Notes: a model not told the origin generated them from the sequence alone. A DNA stretch of 64,000 nucleotides from Tetramitus jugosus (GCA_937625935.1 OW569389.1:248001-312000), one strand, 5' to 3'; shown: positions 39,601 through 53,137, numbered from the stretch's first letter. Numbers and translations: made by a program.

Positions 39601-42600
39601 AAGAGAGGGAACAAAATTTTCAGACCTCCCAAACAACTGATAATATCACTAATGTTATGTGTGACACATAACTGCGTGCCTGATGATAGTTTCGCTGGGT
39701 GTGAGGCTATGAAGAGTGCATCTGGCCCATCAGTCAAAACATTTTGAGGATCCACCAGAGAATGCTGCACATATTGCTGATAATAGAAAGAAATGGGAAT
39801 ATTGTTCACTACCACTCTGGAGTGTTCGTGTTGGGCACTAGGACTATAACAGAAGATTATCTTTTGCGATAGTGATCCGTCAAAAAGAGTAGTCTCATCA
39901 ACGTCTTCTCTGTCTCTACCCAAACTATTCTCCTTCAATAATCGTCTGTCGGTTGGATGGAAACTACTACCATAATTTGGTCCTAGTAAATACAATCCCC
40001 ATATCACTGACTGCGATAGAGCATCAGAAAATAGGTAAATCGAAGCCATTTGTCCTTGATGCATAAAATGCCGACTATCAACAGCTCCACCGCATCGGGA
40101 GCCAATCATGCACTTCAACAATGGACTATGAGTGTTGTTGGCAAGTTTCAAAGGAACACGTCTGAAACATCTACCGTCAATATAGAGCTGTATTTCACTC
40201 TTGGATGAGAATGGAAAACCTCCCTTGCCGGCTGAGTGAACTAGAGATATGAAGTACCACTTTTTCGTCTCGAATCTGTAATCAAATGTGACGACATTCT
40301 TACCGACGGCCACTCGCAAAAGTTGTTTCTCGAAGTATACTTCAACGCCACAATTATCGTCTCCAATTAAGCTAATAATGCGCGGAGAGTGTCTTCCATC
40401 GAATGTTTCGACTTGAATCCAAAAAGAGAATGTGTATCCGTTCCTGGCAGTACTGAAAATTCTTGAATCCATTTTTGGTAACAACATGCCCGAGTTCTTA
40501 CCATCAAAATCGAAGAAGGACTCTGGCTCACCTGTCGTCATATTGTGCAGAGACTGCAGCAAAAGTGACAAAAGTCGAACATTTTGGACTCGTTCTGAAC
40601 GATCCTTAATCAGTGAGAAGAACGTTTTGAGCTCCGCAACCGTAATACTGTGCTTACCTAACTCCTCTATCAGGTCAATGATCAAGTTGAGAATGCCAGT
40701 GTGCTTTTTGAAACTCTTTCTAGTTGTTTCGGCATCCACAAAATATTTAGGTTGATCATAATGTGGCAGCAACTCGAGCAGAACTGATACAAGATGAGCT
40801 GAACAACACACATTTCTGTTGTGTGTAGACTTTTGTACGAGAGTGATGAACTTGGTCAAAAAGGAATGTACAAAAGTGTCAGGACAATTCTTACACAATT
40901 GAAACATTACTCTCACGATACCATAGTTTGCAATCCTGAATCTTGTGTTCATGTCAAACTTTCCATCCACAAGCATATTGAATAACTCATCATACAATTC
41001 GCTTGTGGGCTTATTGTCTTCACACTGAAGAATCAAGTCACGAAGAGCATCGTAACCCACACTCTCTTGCAAAAATTTCTTCGACTTGTTGTTCTCTAAT
41101 ACAAGAGATGTGAGCGTCTTAATCACTTGAATGCACAGATCATGCTGTGTTACCGTTGTAGTCTTGGTGCAAATCTGAAAGTTCAACATAAATATGAAGC
41201 TATCTAACTTGGATCGCATTTGAGACTGCAGCAATTTTCGATTCGGTCCTTCAAAAACTTCTTGAACTACCACTAGAGTTCTCATTAGCAATTGAATGCT
41301 ATCATCGGTAGCATCAGTAACCATTCTGGGGAAAACATCAATAATCTTCGCCAGAATATTCTCGAAATTGCGAGCATCATCCACCTGTGAGTTTAATAAT
41401 CTCCGAACATGGTTCAGAACAAAATCACTCAGAGAGGAATCAAATATGCACGTGAACAAGCACTTTAGCACATTCTCATCGTACACAACCATTGACTCAT
41501 TTGCTTCATTGCATATCTGAATATCAAAGAGATGAAGAAGAGTATTTCTCGCTGATAAAGCTTTCATATGAGATGGATTTAATGCCATCGCAGTACCAAT
41601 CTCTGCATCGAGAACATAGTCAATGGATGATCTAGGTTTTTTCTGCTGCTCAATCAGAGTAATCTTGGTTTGAAGCGCGGCAAGAACATGAGATATGATT
41701 GATAGCTCGGCCATGTTGAACGCCATCCGCGTAATCTCCATTTGGTGATAACATATATCGAGCAAACAAGCACCAATCTCATTTAACACCACTGGTTGAG
41801 ATGAATATTCATGAAGAATTTCGGTCAGCTTTCTCACTTCCTTCACGTTTGATGAGCCTCTCGTAGCAACATATTTGAAGAACGATATCACAGAATCTCG
41901 CAGAATAACCGCAGTTAACTTTTGCAAAGATGAGCTTTCACTATATAAATTGTCATCTTCGAGCGTTGGACTCTTGTCATTCTTCATCGGAAATTGGAAG
42001 AAATAGAAATATTCACTGAACAGAATATCGTATAGTCCATGCTCAATAAATGGTTCCAGCACGTGAGGTGTACTAGAGACAGCCAAAAATATTTTGTCCA
42101 AAAAGTAGAACTGAAAATCAGATAATTTTCTAAAAATAATGGTTTGGGGTTAGAAAATGACGAATGTCTAGAGATAAAGGGCTCAAAATCAACTTACTTC
42201 AACTTCTTTTTGGCATCTGAATCATATTCCCGCCAAAAATTAAATATTAGATTAATGAAATCGTCTGTTCCACCTTCGACTGCCAGAAAATCAGTCACAA
42301 GTGTCCAATAGTACAAATACTTTTCGTTTGTGGTTTTTCGAATGAATCCTGGGCATGGGTAATGCTCTGGACTCAGATCCGACACATGATTTGCTGCTGG
42401 AGGCCTGCTATACCACTCACCTTGCTGATTTGGATTATCAAGACTCCGAACCTTCAAGAACACGTTTGGTATCGAATTTTCTCGCAGTGTGGCACTAATG
42501 GTCTCTGATTCCGTATTCTTCCAATTGTGGAAAAACACACTGACCCATAATCCCATCTCCTCCATCCGTTCCAAGAAACCACTCTTGTACAGTGAGTGAA

Positions 42601-43692
42601 GTATCTTTGGATTTCGCTTTGCAGCATGAGCAATGGTTCGTAGTGTACATGTTTGAATATCATAATACAATTGTGCATATTCTCGCTCCGTTTCGGATTC
42701 GAGAACAGGTTGTGTCAAATCTGTACATTTCGAGTCAAATGACCAATCGATAAATCGCAAAGGCCAACCCAATAATTTACAACAAATATCACCATGAAGC
42801 GACTCTCCTCCATCTAAGCTCGAGATCAACTCCACATATGCATAAATAACTTTTAAAATTGTACATCCACCCCGTTTCTTGTTGCTCAAATCAACCAACA
42901 CAGATAACAGATCAATAAATAATTGTTTAGGTCGACTTTGACGCAACACTGGTTTCAACATTGTAAAATTAAAGAATATTTGACTCAGCATTTCCAATAC
43001 GCGCAACTCAAACTCCAAATTGTTCGAATCCTGTTGTTGAGCATCATCTTCCAACAGTTGTTCCGCTCGATGAATCATATTCTGCGTAATTTCGAAAATA
43101 GGGTTCAACACTTGGAAGTAATGCAACAATTGAATGGAATGAAGTGGAGTCAACATGGCAATGACTCTCAACACGTTCGGTATCGTTGGAATCGCACTCG
43201 TATTCATAATTTCTATTCACACAGTATCATGATTAGCTATCACACATGTACATACATGAAAAAATATCAAAAAAGACAAGAAAAATAGGTACCTTTTGAA
43301 AACGAAGGTTCCATCTGAGTCATATACACTGATATCAATCGAATCAATTGAATTGGAAACCCAAAAATGTGTTCCTTGCTCTGTTGTTGCGATTGTTGTG
43401 ATTGATTCTGATTACTGGGTATTCCAATTGTCAAATTCGGTGCATTCGTAGCAGTACTCGTCGTTGTCGTTGTTGTCGCTGTTGTTGTCGTCGTCGTCGT
43501 TGTTGTTGAACTATTGGTCAATGGATGATTCAATAGATGACTACTCATTGAGTGAATTTGATACGGATTCAATAAATTGGCTCCACTACTAATTCGACGA
43601 TAATTCTTGATGGCAGCGGCAGCTGCAGCCGAAGCAGTACTGCTCGTCGCACTCGGTGTCGTCGGTGATCCAAACAGATGCGTACCACCGAC

Positions 43693-43723
<31 letters not shown>

Positions 43724-44432
43724 TTACTAGTACCTAATAGACTATTATGACTGCCAACAACACCTGCTCCTCCTCCTGATATCATCAACATGAATAATGA
43801 TGAATGAGACAATTGTTGACCATATGTGGCCAACAATTCTGTCAATAGTAAATTCCACAATTTTTGTGATTCCTTCAAAAATGAAAAATATCAAAAATAT
43901 AGGTGTCAATGATCATCTATTATCACATTGATGAATTTTGATGTTATGAAAATGAACATACTTGACTCAGTGAATCGAATTGAATGGTATCAATGACAGA
44001 AGATACCATCTCGGGATCCAACTTTTCTTCTTCTAGTTTTTCATGATCATCATCACTACTACTATTACTACTACTATTATCACTATTTTTTTCCATGTGA
44101 TTTTTTTGTATGATTGTTGTTGTTTCTGATGATGATGATGATGATGATGAGATGACTTGTTTCAAGAATTGATGAAACATGTGATTCAACTGTTTTCCAC
44201 TCTTGTCACTTGGAAACGATACATCTTCGATTTTATCTAAACCATGTATAACAAAATCATCATCATCATCATTATTGTTATTGTGGTGATGACTCTGACT
44301 TCTAGGTGTGTTTGGCGTGATGGTACTCGTTGGAGTGGCTGTTACTGTTGTTGCTGTTCCTGTTGTTGATGATGAACCACCACTGCCTCCTCCACTTTTT
44401 GGCTTATTTATCAAATTTTTAAACCAATCCAT
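33609..44432 (-). CDS. BEACH-domain / WD40 giant protein, four exons
   Basis: Exons: 44432-43962, 43872-43293, 43212-42198, 42129-33609 (3528 aa). Introns are 89, 80 and 68 nt with donors GTATGT, GTACCT and GTAAGT; all junctions keep frame. Exons 1-2 are Ser/Thr/Gly-rich and poorly conserved; a helical-repeat region follows. A ConA/LamG-like lectin domain lies at about 1252-1380 (YTFSFWIQVETFDGRHSPRI), the PH-like domain at about 2672-2775 (GKLEFTTARLMWFGDKENK), and the BEACH domain at about 2799-3069 (MWVKGQISNFDYLMLLNMHA, LSQYPIFPWVI). WD40 repeats run from about 3269 to the end (VTGSRDTTVIVWNI, LSGSRDGTCIVHS). This is the layout of neurobeachin/LRBA, LYST and Dictyostelium Lvs proteins, which act in membrane traffic, lysosome or contractile-vacuole function. 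There is no C-terminal FYVE domain, so it is not of full WDFY3 type. Confidence 0.93.
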
Positions 44433-45152
44433 TTTTGTTCTTGTTGTTGTTGTGTGTTGGTCAAAAGACTTGCTTTGTTGTTGTTGTTGGGTGTTGGAAA
44501 AAGTTTTGCTTTGGGTGGGGTTGTTGCTTTTTTTTTTGTTTGGTTCGGTCAAATTTTGATTTTTATGGAGGGCTTTTCCCGCTATCCCTCGCTTTTGGGC
44601 TATGTACTTTTTCGTTGTTGGGTTAGGCGATTCGAAGGTGAGATCTGACCAGACGATTTTCCAAACTGGAAAGCCATAGGCTTTCCCTGTCAAGGGAAAG
44701 AGCGATTACAAACAAAATCAGAATGTCACGACATTTTGCATAAAATTTTTCTTTATGTATACTTGTCCCAATGAAGAATAGATGGACACAACAGAAAGAG
44801 ACAGTGGATTCCAGCGTGTGAATAAAATGAGGAGCAGAAAAGGTGAGTGGATGAGTTCGGAACACATGCAATGTTCACACGCTCCTACAACGCCTTCCGT
44901 ACAATTCAGAACAACAAATAGAGCCTTGCGTTGTTTGCAATTCTACTTGTCCAACTGGTTTGTCTGCACGAACATTTTCACTACTCGCTCTCGTCCTGAT
45001 ACTCAAATAACAATGTGTGGTGAGACTGTATGCGTGTGTAAAACACATCAGTCATGCACTTCAGCAATGAGTGACAACTCAATTGCAAGTTTTTCAAATC
45101 AAGCTTGATACCGATCACTTCCACTTGTTTGCGGATTCATCACACGTTCCGA
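44433..45152. other. Spacer upstream of BEACH gene
   Basis: This 720-nt spacer carries the promoter of the BEACH gene and the 3' flank of the EST1/SMG7-like gene. It contains TTG-rich simple sequence (44433-44540) and a double hairpin (44668-44700). A plus-strand frame at 44782-45108 is open but unlike a protein of this genome. Confidence 0.4.
44668..44700. repeat. Two overlapping hairpins
   Basis: GGAAAGCC ATA GGCTTTCC is a perfect 8-bp stem (44668-44686). CTTTCCC TGTCAA GGGAAAG is a perfect 7-bp stem (44681-44700) that shares its left arm with the first, so the two structures are mutually exclusive. Confidence 0.7.
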
Positions 45153-47771
45153 TTATGGAATGAATGAATTTTGAACATTGGTAAATCTTGCTTGTTGTGG
45201 TTGCTGTTGTGGTTGTTGCTGCTGAGGCTGAGGTTGATAACCTGCTCTCCAGCCAAATGGAGCGTCAATTACTGTACTTCCGTTTGTCGGTGCACCAGTT
45301 GGTGGAACACCTAATCCAGATTGTTGAGCACTCATTGGGTGTTGTTGTGGTCCAAACTGTCCATAAGGATGGTGGAATGGACGCTCAATCACTCGGGCAT
45401 TTTGTGCAAATACATTTGTAGTTGCAGGATTGTACTGTGGAGCAACGCTGGACCACACTGTTCCTTCTGGATACAAAGCAGGAGGTTGGATTTGATCTGG
45501 GTGAGGCATCTGATTAAAGAAGGCTTGATTACCAAAGAATCCATAATTGTGTGCTGGTTGCGGTGAAGTTTGCTGATTTGGAATAACGTTTGGCTGCAAC
45601 AATTGAGACATTAAATTACCCTGAGTAGGTTGAGGAGCAGGGTTCTGCCAGGTAGTCTGACTGGCGGTAAATGTGTTTGTGGAGACTCCAAATGGCTGTA
45701 CAATACTGGATGGAATGACCTTCTGTTGCGGAGATGATTTGGTAGCGGTATGTGCTACATTATTTTCATCTTCATCATCGGTTAAGATGAGTTCATCATC
45801 AGCAATGTCATCCAAGTCATCATCATCGATGGCATCAAAGGAAATGAATTGATTGCTAGTTGTGGATGCAACGTGTGACTTTGGTTGTTGATTGATATGG
45901 GCATTATGAACAATAGTCTGAACAACAGTTTCCTCCTCTTCTACCGGCTCTTCGACTTCTTCCTGCTCCTCGTCACTACCTTCACTTGACATTCTGTCAT
46001 CTTCGACACCTCCAAGATTAACCATGGTGTAGATGTGATTGGCATAATCATAATAGATGCGCACAGATTCATCGATCAACAAATTAGACACAATACCACT
46101 CAATCTATCCAATCTGGTTGCGAGAGCAACATCAGGGGCAACCTCGGCTCTATCCTTTGTTGTCTTGATACTGGTAACAAAACCTTCCACGTATGAAAAT
46201 CCAGAAATCTCCACATCTTCTGGCAAGCAAATTGCATTCTGAACTTGCGAAGACGTTCCCTTGCTGGGTCTAAAGTCTGCTCTCTTGGCAGAAACAACTT
46301 GCAAGAATTCGATAAAGTTTTGAACAAACCTTGTAGCAACGTCCTCCTGGAGCAAATTCTTGTTTTGGTCCATAAACTTCATAAAGATGGAAATGGAGTT
46401 CAAATAGCGTAAGTCATGCTGAGCGCTGATGAGCACCAATCGAGCGAAGAAATCACAAGACATGGCCAAAGCGTGCTGGAAGTAGGTATTGCTTGAAGCA
46501 GCAGATGGCTGAACAGCAAATTGTGGCTGTGGTTGTCTCCTGGCATTCTCAATTGTAAAAATGAGCATAATGGACAACTTGAGCATCAATTCTTCCAATT
46601 GATCTGTTGGTCGTGAGAATAAGGACTCGAAATCCTTGAGAGTCTCCTGCTGAATCGTTGGAATCTTCTCCATACTGATTCTGGTGAACAAGATGCCATG
46701 CAATCTAATGAAAGCAACCAAAAATCGATGTTGGAGTTTGACTGGATCAATGACCTCGCTGCTGCTACTACCTCCACCATTGGATTGTTGTTGTTGGTTT
46801 CGACTATTAACTCTGTGGTGATGATGTCTCTGATTAGGCTTCTTTTGCTTCTTGCGCATCGATGATTCAACCACGATCGCTTCATAATTTGTTCTATTCT
46901 TCTCAAACAACAATCTCAAATTTTCTTTTGCGCTAGAGAATGGTTTTAATACGGCCAAAGATCTAAAATAACGATAAATTGCTTCACATTCATCATCTTG
47001 ATAGGTTGCAATCACAGCCAATTGATTGTGCGGATTTCCATTGTTTGGAATCAGTTCCAAAGCATGCAAATAAAGCTTCTTTGCTCTCGTGTAGTCCTTC
47101 TTGTTGTTCTCCTTGTACAGTTCGCTATATCTCGCCATATCTCCCTGACTGATCAAATTCTTGTGCAATGAACTCAAAACATACTTTGCCAGTCTGGTAT
47201 TGTTGCTGTTTCTATATGTATCATACACTGCTTTCAATCGCTTAAATAATGACTCATAATACAGTGTTCCATCTTCCAAGAATGACTGTAGTGATTGACA
47301 TGATTTGTGCAATTTTTCCTTTGATTTTTCCATTTGTTGCTGCTGCTCCAATGTCATTGTAGTGCCTGAATTGACATCATTGCTTGGTTGCTGTTGTTGT
47401 ACGAGTGTGGATGGATTCAAGAATGCTGATGAGTGATATTTGCGAATAATTTTTCGAAATTCTTCGATTGGCTTATAGTAGACACTCTTCCACAATAAAT
47501 GATCAACGTCTTTGCTACTTGCGAAGGCAATATCACTAAAAATGATCTTTTCATAATTTTCGCGTATTCTAGAAGAACATTGAATGAGAAGTTGGAAAAC
47601 AAGATGTGTGTTAGCTATAGGTTCGAAGAAATGATGAATGGATGAAAAATGGACTTACGATTGACGCAATTGAACAACTTGTTTGTCGTTTGGAGAACGT
47701 TTTCTCAGCGTTGAGGAGAGCTCTTTTTCTAATTCTGCTGTTTTTTCAAACAGTGTACTGTTACTGTCCAT
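45153..47771 (-). CDS. EST1/SMG7-like protein, two exons
   Basis: Exons are 47771-47659 and 47568-45153 (842 aa). The intron is 47569-47658 (90 nt, GTAAGT..TAG, phase 2). Splicing joins VVQLRQS to IRENYEKIIF. Residues about 35-110 and 130-270 match the 14-3-3-like TPR domain and the EST1 DNA/RNA-binding domain, with the signature ELIPNNGNPHNQLAVIATY, then EAIYRYFRSLAVLKPF and SAKENL. A charged basic stretch (KKQKKPNQRHHHHR) follows, then a helical region. The C terminus (from about 560) is acidic and then Gln/Pro/Asn-rich. There is no PIN domain, so it is closer to SMG7/EBS1 than SMG6. The expected role is binding phosphorylated UPF1 in nonsense-mediated decay, with a telomerase link possible. 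Confidence 0.88.
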
Positions 47772-48298
47772 ACGTTGTTAATGGATGAATTTTGTTATTT
47801 GTATCCTTTATAGACCAAAATATTCGTTGTCAATGATAAACTTGAATTGCAATTCAAAAAAACCGAAGTGGAAATTTTTAAAGTTTTTGTTCAGGTTCTT
47901 TTTGATTTTGTTGGTGTGGTGAGGTTGATTTTGAGTTGCGTGTGTTTGTTATTGATTTTTGTGTTGCTTCAGAAAAAAATGATTTACATGTACGAAGCAG
48001 GGAGCAGCAAGCAACACGAAAATGATTTTTGAATGCAGCAATACGTTTTTTCTTTGATTGTCGAGCTCGCAAACAGAAGATCAGGTCGAAAAAGCTTTGA
48101 ACTCACCAAGCGTCTGCAGATCACCAAAGTCCTCCAAAAAACAGCTCAAATTTCCGCTTTTTGTAACCTTGGATTAGTTGAAGTTTCAAAAAGACAGTTA
48201 TCGCGATTTTGCCGCCAATCGGAGAAGAACTTTAACGAAATCATCTCCATAATTTCATTCAAAACGCTTTTGGAAGTACGCTGTACACACTGTGTTGC
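47772..48298. promoter_or_regulatory. Divergent spacer, SMG7-like / SNF2 genes
   Basis: This 527-nt spacer holds two promoters. It contains T/G-rich sequence and several short frames without support. Confidence 0.4.
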
Positions 48299-51200
48299 AT
48301 GCACATGAATCCACCAGACTCTATGCGTGACAACAATCCACCGTTGGTTTCACAAGACGCGGAAGAACTTTCCCGCCATATTTTACACGAATTTACCGTT
48401 TTGCGCCAACCTCAAGAAAGTGAGCAACTGCGACGACAGCAAGACACAGCTTCTTACCACAATTTTGCCCAAACGCTTTTGAAAGATGTCGATCACCATT
48501 CTCTCGTTCAAGTAATCACTCATCTTGCTCTCACTTCAGTCAATCAACAGCACTCCTCTTCAGCAAATAATAATAATAAGAATCAGACGAATCATTTCAA
48601 CAATGATCATACAAATAGTGTTCAATATACACGTTCATGCAAACTAGAGAATGAACAAGTCATTCTCATCAATGATGATGACGATGATAATGTCAGTTTG
48701 AATTCAACTGTGGATCAAATGGTGCTCGATAATGACATTTGTATCAGCAATGTTCAATCTGCACAACAACAAAAATCAAATCGTGTCCAAAAATCTGTGA
48801 ATCAACACAAGAGTAGTACATCGCTTGCTGCTGCTAGCAACGCTAAAAAGTCAGCTTCATTTTCGTCTTCGTCAGGAATTGATTTAAATGTAGAAGAGTT
48901 GGATGATGACGACGATGCTGATGACGAATGTAGAAATGATGGAAATGGCCATATGGAAGAGATGATTGATGAAGGAGAGGAAATTATAGAAGATGATGAA
49001 GAAGAGAGTTTAATTGTGCTTGATGAACATTCACAACGCTCCAATGTGTTTTCTCAGCCAGTCAAGATGGAATCCATGGATTATGATGAGTTGTTGGACA
49101 AGTTGCAAGATAAGGTTTATGTTCCTCCGTTTGTTTATTCCAAATTGATGCCTCATCAGAAATATGGAGTGTATTTTATGTGGAATCAGTTGTTTAAGAA
49201 TCAGAATCAGAATAATAATTATAGTAGTAGTGATGCGAATAATCATATTGTAAATGGATGTATATTGGCTGATTTTATGGGTCTCGGCAAAACGATCCAA
49301 ATTGTAACGTTGGCAAACTTGTATCTTTCTCAACATCGGGTATGATGATTCTTGTTGTATGATTTTGATCATTGAAGTTTTCGAAAATTGGTAAACTAAC
49401 GAAATACTATAGAATGATTGTATTTTAATTTTATCTCCAGCGTCTGTGTGTCAACACTGGGATCGAGAGTTCACTCGTGTGAGGAGCTGGATTGCTGAGC
49501 AAGAGTTGGATGAGTTAGACTCTTGTAAACTTGTTGTTCCCAAGATTTTAGGAATGCAAAAATCAACGGAAGCTAGGCTGGCGGTTCTAGAACAGTGGAA
49601 GAAGGAGGGTCAGGTTCTCATTTGTACATATGACATGTATAGGTCTTGCGTATTTAGTGGCGATGGAAGATACTACGAGTATTTGGTAGATCCAGGACCT
49701 GATATCATAATATTGGACGAGGGTCACAAAATCAAACACATGAACTCTCAAATCTCAAAAGCGCTGAATCGAATTGCCTGCGCGAAGCGAATTATTATGA
49801 CAGGTTACCCTTTACAGAACAATCTGCGAGAGTACTATTGTATGATAAACTTTGCTCTTCCTGGGCTCCTAGGATCGCCTCTTGATTTTAAGATGCGATA
49901 TGAAAAACCTATTGCCCGAGTGCATAATGGATCAAAGTGTACTCCTGCTCAGAAGAAGCAAGCCAGAAGAAGAGCCTGGATGCTTCACGAAAAAGTGAAG
50001 CCTGTAATTTTACGAAGAGATGTCTCCCTGTTGAAGGAGCAACTGCCAGAAAAGCATGAAATTATATTGAATGTTCGACTGAGTACGATTCAGCACAAAA
50101 TGTACAAGAAATTTATTGAGCTTGTGATCAAGTCTCAGAGAAACTCTATCTTTTGGTGTTACAATGTTTTAACCATGCTTTGTAACCATCCTGATGTACT
50201 TTACGCCTACTATCTAGCTAAGAAGAAAGAGATTGCATCGAAACCAGCAGATACAACAAGCACTAAGCTAGGATCATCAAAAAGTGAGAAGACTGTTGTA
50301 CCTCAGTCAAACACTGCAGAATCTGTAAATAATGATGCTACCGCTGCTCTGATTGAGGGAGATGATACAGCAGAATTGCTGTCTGAAGAAGCTCAGCTAG
50401 AAATGATGCATATTCTCGAGACTATTTATACCGATCGTGAAATCAATTATGTGCGGGGCTCATTAGAAAGCTCAGGTAAGATGGTGATTCTTTATTCAAT
50501 GATATTTCACGCAAAAAGTATCAATGATAAGTTGGTTGTCTTTAGCCGGAGTATCAATACCCTAAACTTTATTCAAGCTTCGTTGACGCGATACAACAAG
50601 CAAAAATCAAGCGGTGAGAGGATTAACTTTTTACGATTTGATGGCTCTACTTCTCTGACAGAGAGACAACAATATATTGATCAATTCAATGACAAACAAG
50701 GTGATAAGCATTTATTACTTGTGTCCACATTAGCTGGAGGGGAAGGAATCAATTTGTCCAGCGCCAACAGAATTATCTTGGTGGACGTTAATTGGAACCC
50801 ATCTCATGATTGTGAGGCTTGCTGTAGAGTGTACAGAATAGGGCAAGAGAAACCTGTCTATATTTACCGTCTAATTACACAGAATACAATAGAAGATTTG
50901 GTGCATCAACGCCAAATTAAAAAGGAACTACTTGCTAGCTGGGTTGTGGATGATGGGGCAACCGATGTGCTCAATACAGCTGATACGAAGAAACTATTTA
51001 CTATCCCCGATGAACCATCAGGTGAAGAGCTAGAGCCAGAGATTGATGGTGAATTGTATGATACAGTATTGGCCAATATAATGACTCAATTTCCAAAGTG
51101 GATCTCGAAAGTTGGATTTCATGATGATCTGCTCGCCGAAGATCCAACCAACATTTTGTCTGAAGAAGATAAACAATTGGCAAAGGGAGAAGAACAGTTT

Positions 51201-51920
51201 GATTCAATCTATGGAGAGAAAACGAGAACAACAAACTCTTCGTCCAAGCCTAAACCTTCTAATCACAAAAAGAATCCAGTGCCAGTCCAGCAACCACAAA
51301 TGATTGCTGGTCCATTGCCAGCAGAGAAGCCCAGTGAGGAATATCAAGCTGAATTGCAAGAATTTCTCATTTCAGAACTTACCAGTGAAGAACAGAAGCG
51401 AAAGACCCAAGTACAAAGCTCCACTCTGCAGAGTAGTAGCTCAAGCAGTGTTGCAACTGCGATACCGAGTGTCAGCACTTCTGCTCAGCCCAATCGGAAC
51501 CCTATCCCAGCTAGTTTAGTGCAGGAGAAGGCTCATTTGTATTCCTTGATTGATGATGAGGTGATTCAACAAAAGATACAAAGCAACCCTAATCAAGCAA
51601 CTGTCGAATTACAGGCTGGCACTGCTGAATATATTCTATTGGAAAAGGAGAAGAACACGATGGCACAGAGGATGGCAGTGAAAGCTTTGGAACGGAAGCG
51701 TCAAAAAGATGGATTGCTGCCAGCACCTTCGGTCAATCGAAAAAGTACATCCAACAACACGACAAGAAACACGAACAACAGGAGTGAAGCATCCTCCTGG
51801 CGTTCTCCAAACCAACAAGCTCGAAAACCACCACCAAAACGCCCTCGTAAACAGAGCCACGGTAGTAGTAGCAGTTCACCAGAAGCCCCAGGCCAACAAA
51901 ATAAAAAGCCAAGGCACTGA
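48299..51920 (+). CDS. SNF2-family ATPase, ATRX/ARIP4-like, two exons
   Basis: Exons are 48299-49339 and 49413-51920 (1182 aa). The intron is 49340-49412 (73 nt, GTATGA..TAG, phase 0). Splicing gives QHR joined to NDCILILSPASVCQHW, restoring helicase motif Ia. The N terminus is disordered with acidic runs. Motifs: I GCILADFMGLGKTIQ, II ILDEGHKIKH, III MTGYPLQNNLREYYCMINFA, V STLAGGEGINLSSANRIILVD, VI CRVYRIGQEKPV. DEGH and the LQNNLxEYYCMINF/LLGS signature are features of the ATRX and RAD54L2 branch rather than the SWI2 or INO80 branches. No PHD/ADD finger is seen. The C-terminal tail is Gln/Pro/Arg/Ser-rich. It should remodel or translocate on chromatin. In-frame ATGs at 48305 and 48323 are alternative starts. 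Confidence 0.92.
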
Positions 51921-52040
51921 GAGAACGACGCACACCAACACAAACACAGAGAGAAAGACAGAGTCACATACATCTGACTGTTAACTTTCATTTATTTATT
52001 TATAACATACAACTTGTGTGATATGAATCAACACACCATT

Positions 52041-52304
52041 TTAAATGCCCAAAATTTGCTTCTTCATTTCTTGGAATTGTTGATCAGAAATGAGCCCTTT
52101 CTCCTTGTAGTCATTCAACTGAAGAATCATATCTGCAGGTGTTCCCTTGAGCTCAACATTCTGAGCACGTCCCTGTGGCTGAGAAGTGGAAACTTTGCTT
52201 GTGGTTGCGTTTGACTTTGGCCTTGACTCACCCAAATAGTCCAACAACGTATCTTCGATATCTTGATCTCTGGTGACTGCAGCGCTGCTCGTGTACTTTG
52301 ACAT
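52041..52304 (-). CDS. Small protein with C-terminal SHOCT-like motif
   Basis: This 87-aa protein has a polar N-terminal half (MSKYTSSAAVTRDQDIEDTL). Its last 30 residues, ILQLNDYKEKGLISDQQFQE followed by MKKQILG, match the short SHOCT two-helix pattern (helix, GxIxxxEFxxxKxxLL). SHOCT motifs occur in many bacterial and some eukaryotic proteins as oligomerisation or membrane-adaptor pieces. No signal or membrane segment is present. The start is the first ATG. The gene is convergent with the SNF2 gene. Confidence 0.7.
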   Translation of the reverse strand: MSKYTSSAAVTRDQDIEDTLLDYLGESRPKSNATTSKVSTSQPQGRAQNVELKGTPADMILQLNDYKEKGLISDQQFQEMKKQILGI

Positions 52305-52771
52305 GGTGGTGTGAAATATGTTCTTCTGTTGTTTGTAGTCTGTCCTCGTTTGTTGTGTTTTTCAGTTACAACTGATTATGGCGATGGTGTTTCAGCGCGG
52401 AACAATCATCTTGGATTTATTTCTTATCGCTTGTCATGCGGAATTGACGAATCACCTGCTCATCTACGATTGAATTTCATGAAAAGATAGAGAATTTTTC
52501 GAACCATAACCACTTGACGTGCGCACACTTACATATCACCAAGTTCATTCACATGGTATTTTCTCATTGAAGAACCTTCCCAGCTCCAGTTTTTGGTCTT
52601 CAAGAATAACTCCGGTTTGATTTACCGACGGTTGTCACGTCACCATCTGCCAGAAGGATCACAAAAATTAGAACAAAATCATCGCTCTAAAAAAGCAGAA
52701 AAAAAAAAGTCGAATCCCACCCATAACACCACCAAGATAATAATCTTATTGCTGTAATCAAAAGAAACACC
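52305..52771. promoter_or_regulatory. Divergent spacer, SHOCT-like / PH genes
   Basis: No gene is recognised in these 467 nt. They include two promoters and a poly-A tract (about 52700) in the PH gene leader. Confidence 0.35.
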
Positions 52772-53137
52772 ATGGCCAAATACGCCGGTTTTCTCTACAA
52801 GAAGGGTAAAGTTGTCAAGAACATGAAAAAACGGTGGTTCATCCTAGATGAAGCAGGTCTAACGTACTACAAGGGTGCTCAAGCAGCAACAGTGTTCACA
52901 GAAGATAAGTCACCTCGCGCATCCAAACACCCCATCGATATCATTCCACTCAAGAGTATCGTCGCTGTGGAATATTCTGATAATGTTTTACAATTTGACG
53001 GAGCGGATCATTATGAGTTCAATGTGGAAACGAACAAGGGTCGGACTTATCACTTGTATGCAAATGGTACGGCGGAGCGTCAGGAGTGGGTCACTGCGAT
53101 TCTTGAGCTGATTCAGGAGAAGTTTGGAAGTAAATAA
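52772..53137 (+). CDS. Single pleckstrin-homology domain protein
   Basis: The 121-aa protein is essentially one PH domain. It opens with YAGFLYKKGKVVKNMKKRWF (strands 1-2 with the basic K-x-n-RWF signature of phosphoinositide binders), continues through IDIIPLKSIVAVEYSD, and ends with the invariant Trp in the C-terminal helix (ERQEWVTAILELIQEKFG). It should bind phosphoinositides at membranes. Stand-alone PH proteins of this size are common in amoeboid protists. The leader before the ATG is A-rich. Confidence 0.92.
   Translation: MAKYAGFLYKKGKVVKNMKKRWFILDEAGLTYYKGAQAATVFTEDKSPRASKHPIDIIPLKSIVAVEYSDNVLQFDGADHYEFNVETNKGRTYHLYANGTAERQEWVTAILELIQEKFGSK

Noticed and set aside
42130-44432. Separate small genes upstream of the BEACH frame
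   Set aside because: Three introns with matching phases link these frames to the BEACH exon as one gene.
44782-45108. Open plus-strand frame of 108 codons upstream of the BEACH gene
   Set aside because: Composition is unlike neighbouring proteins, no domain is visible, and it lies where the BEACH promoter and leader should be.
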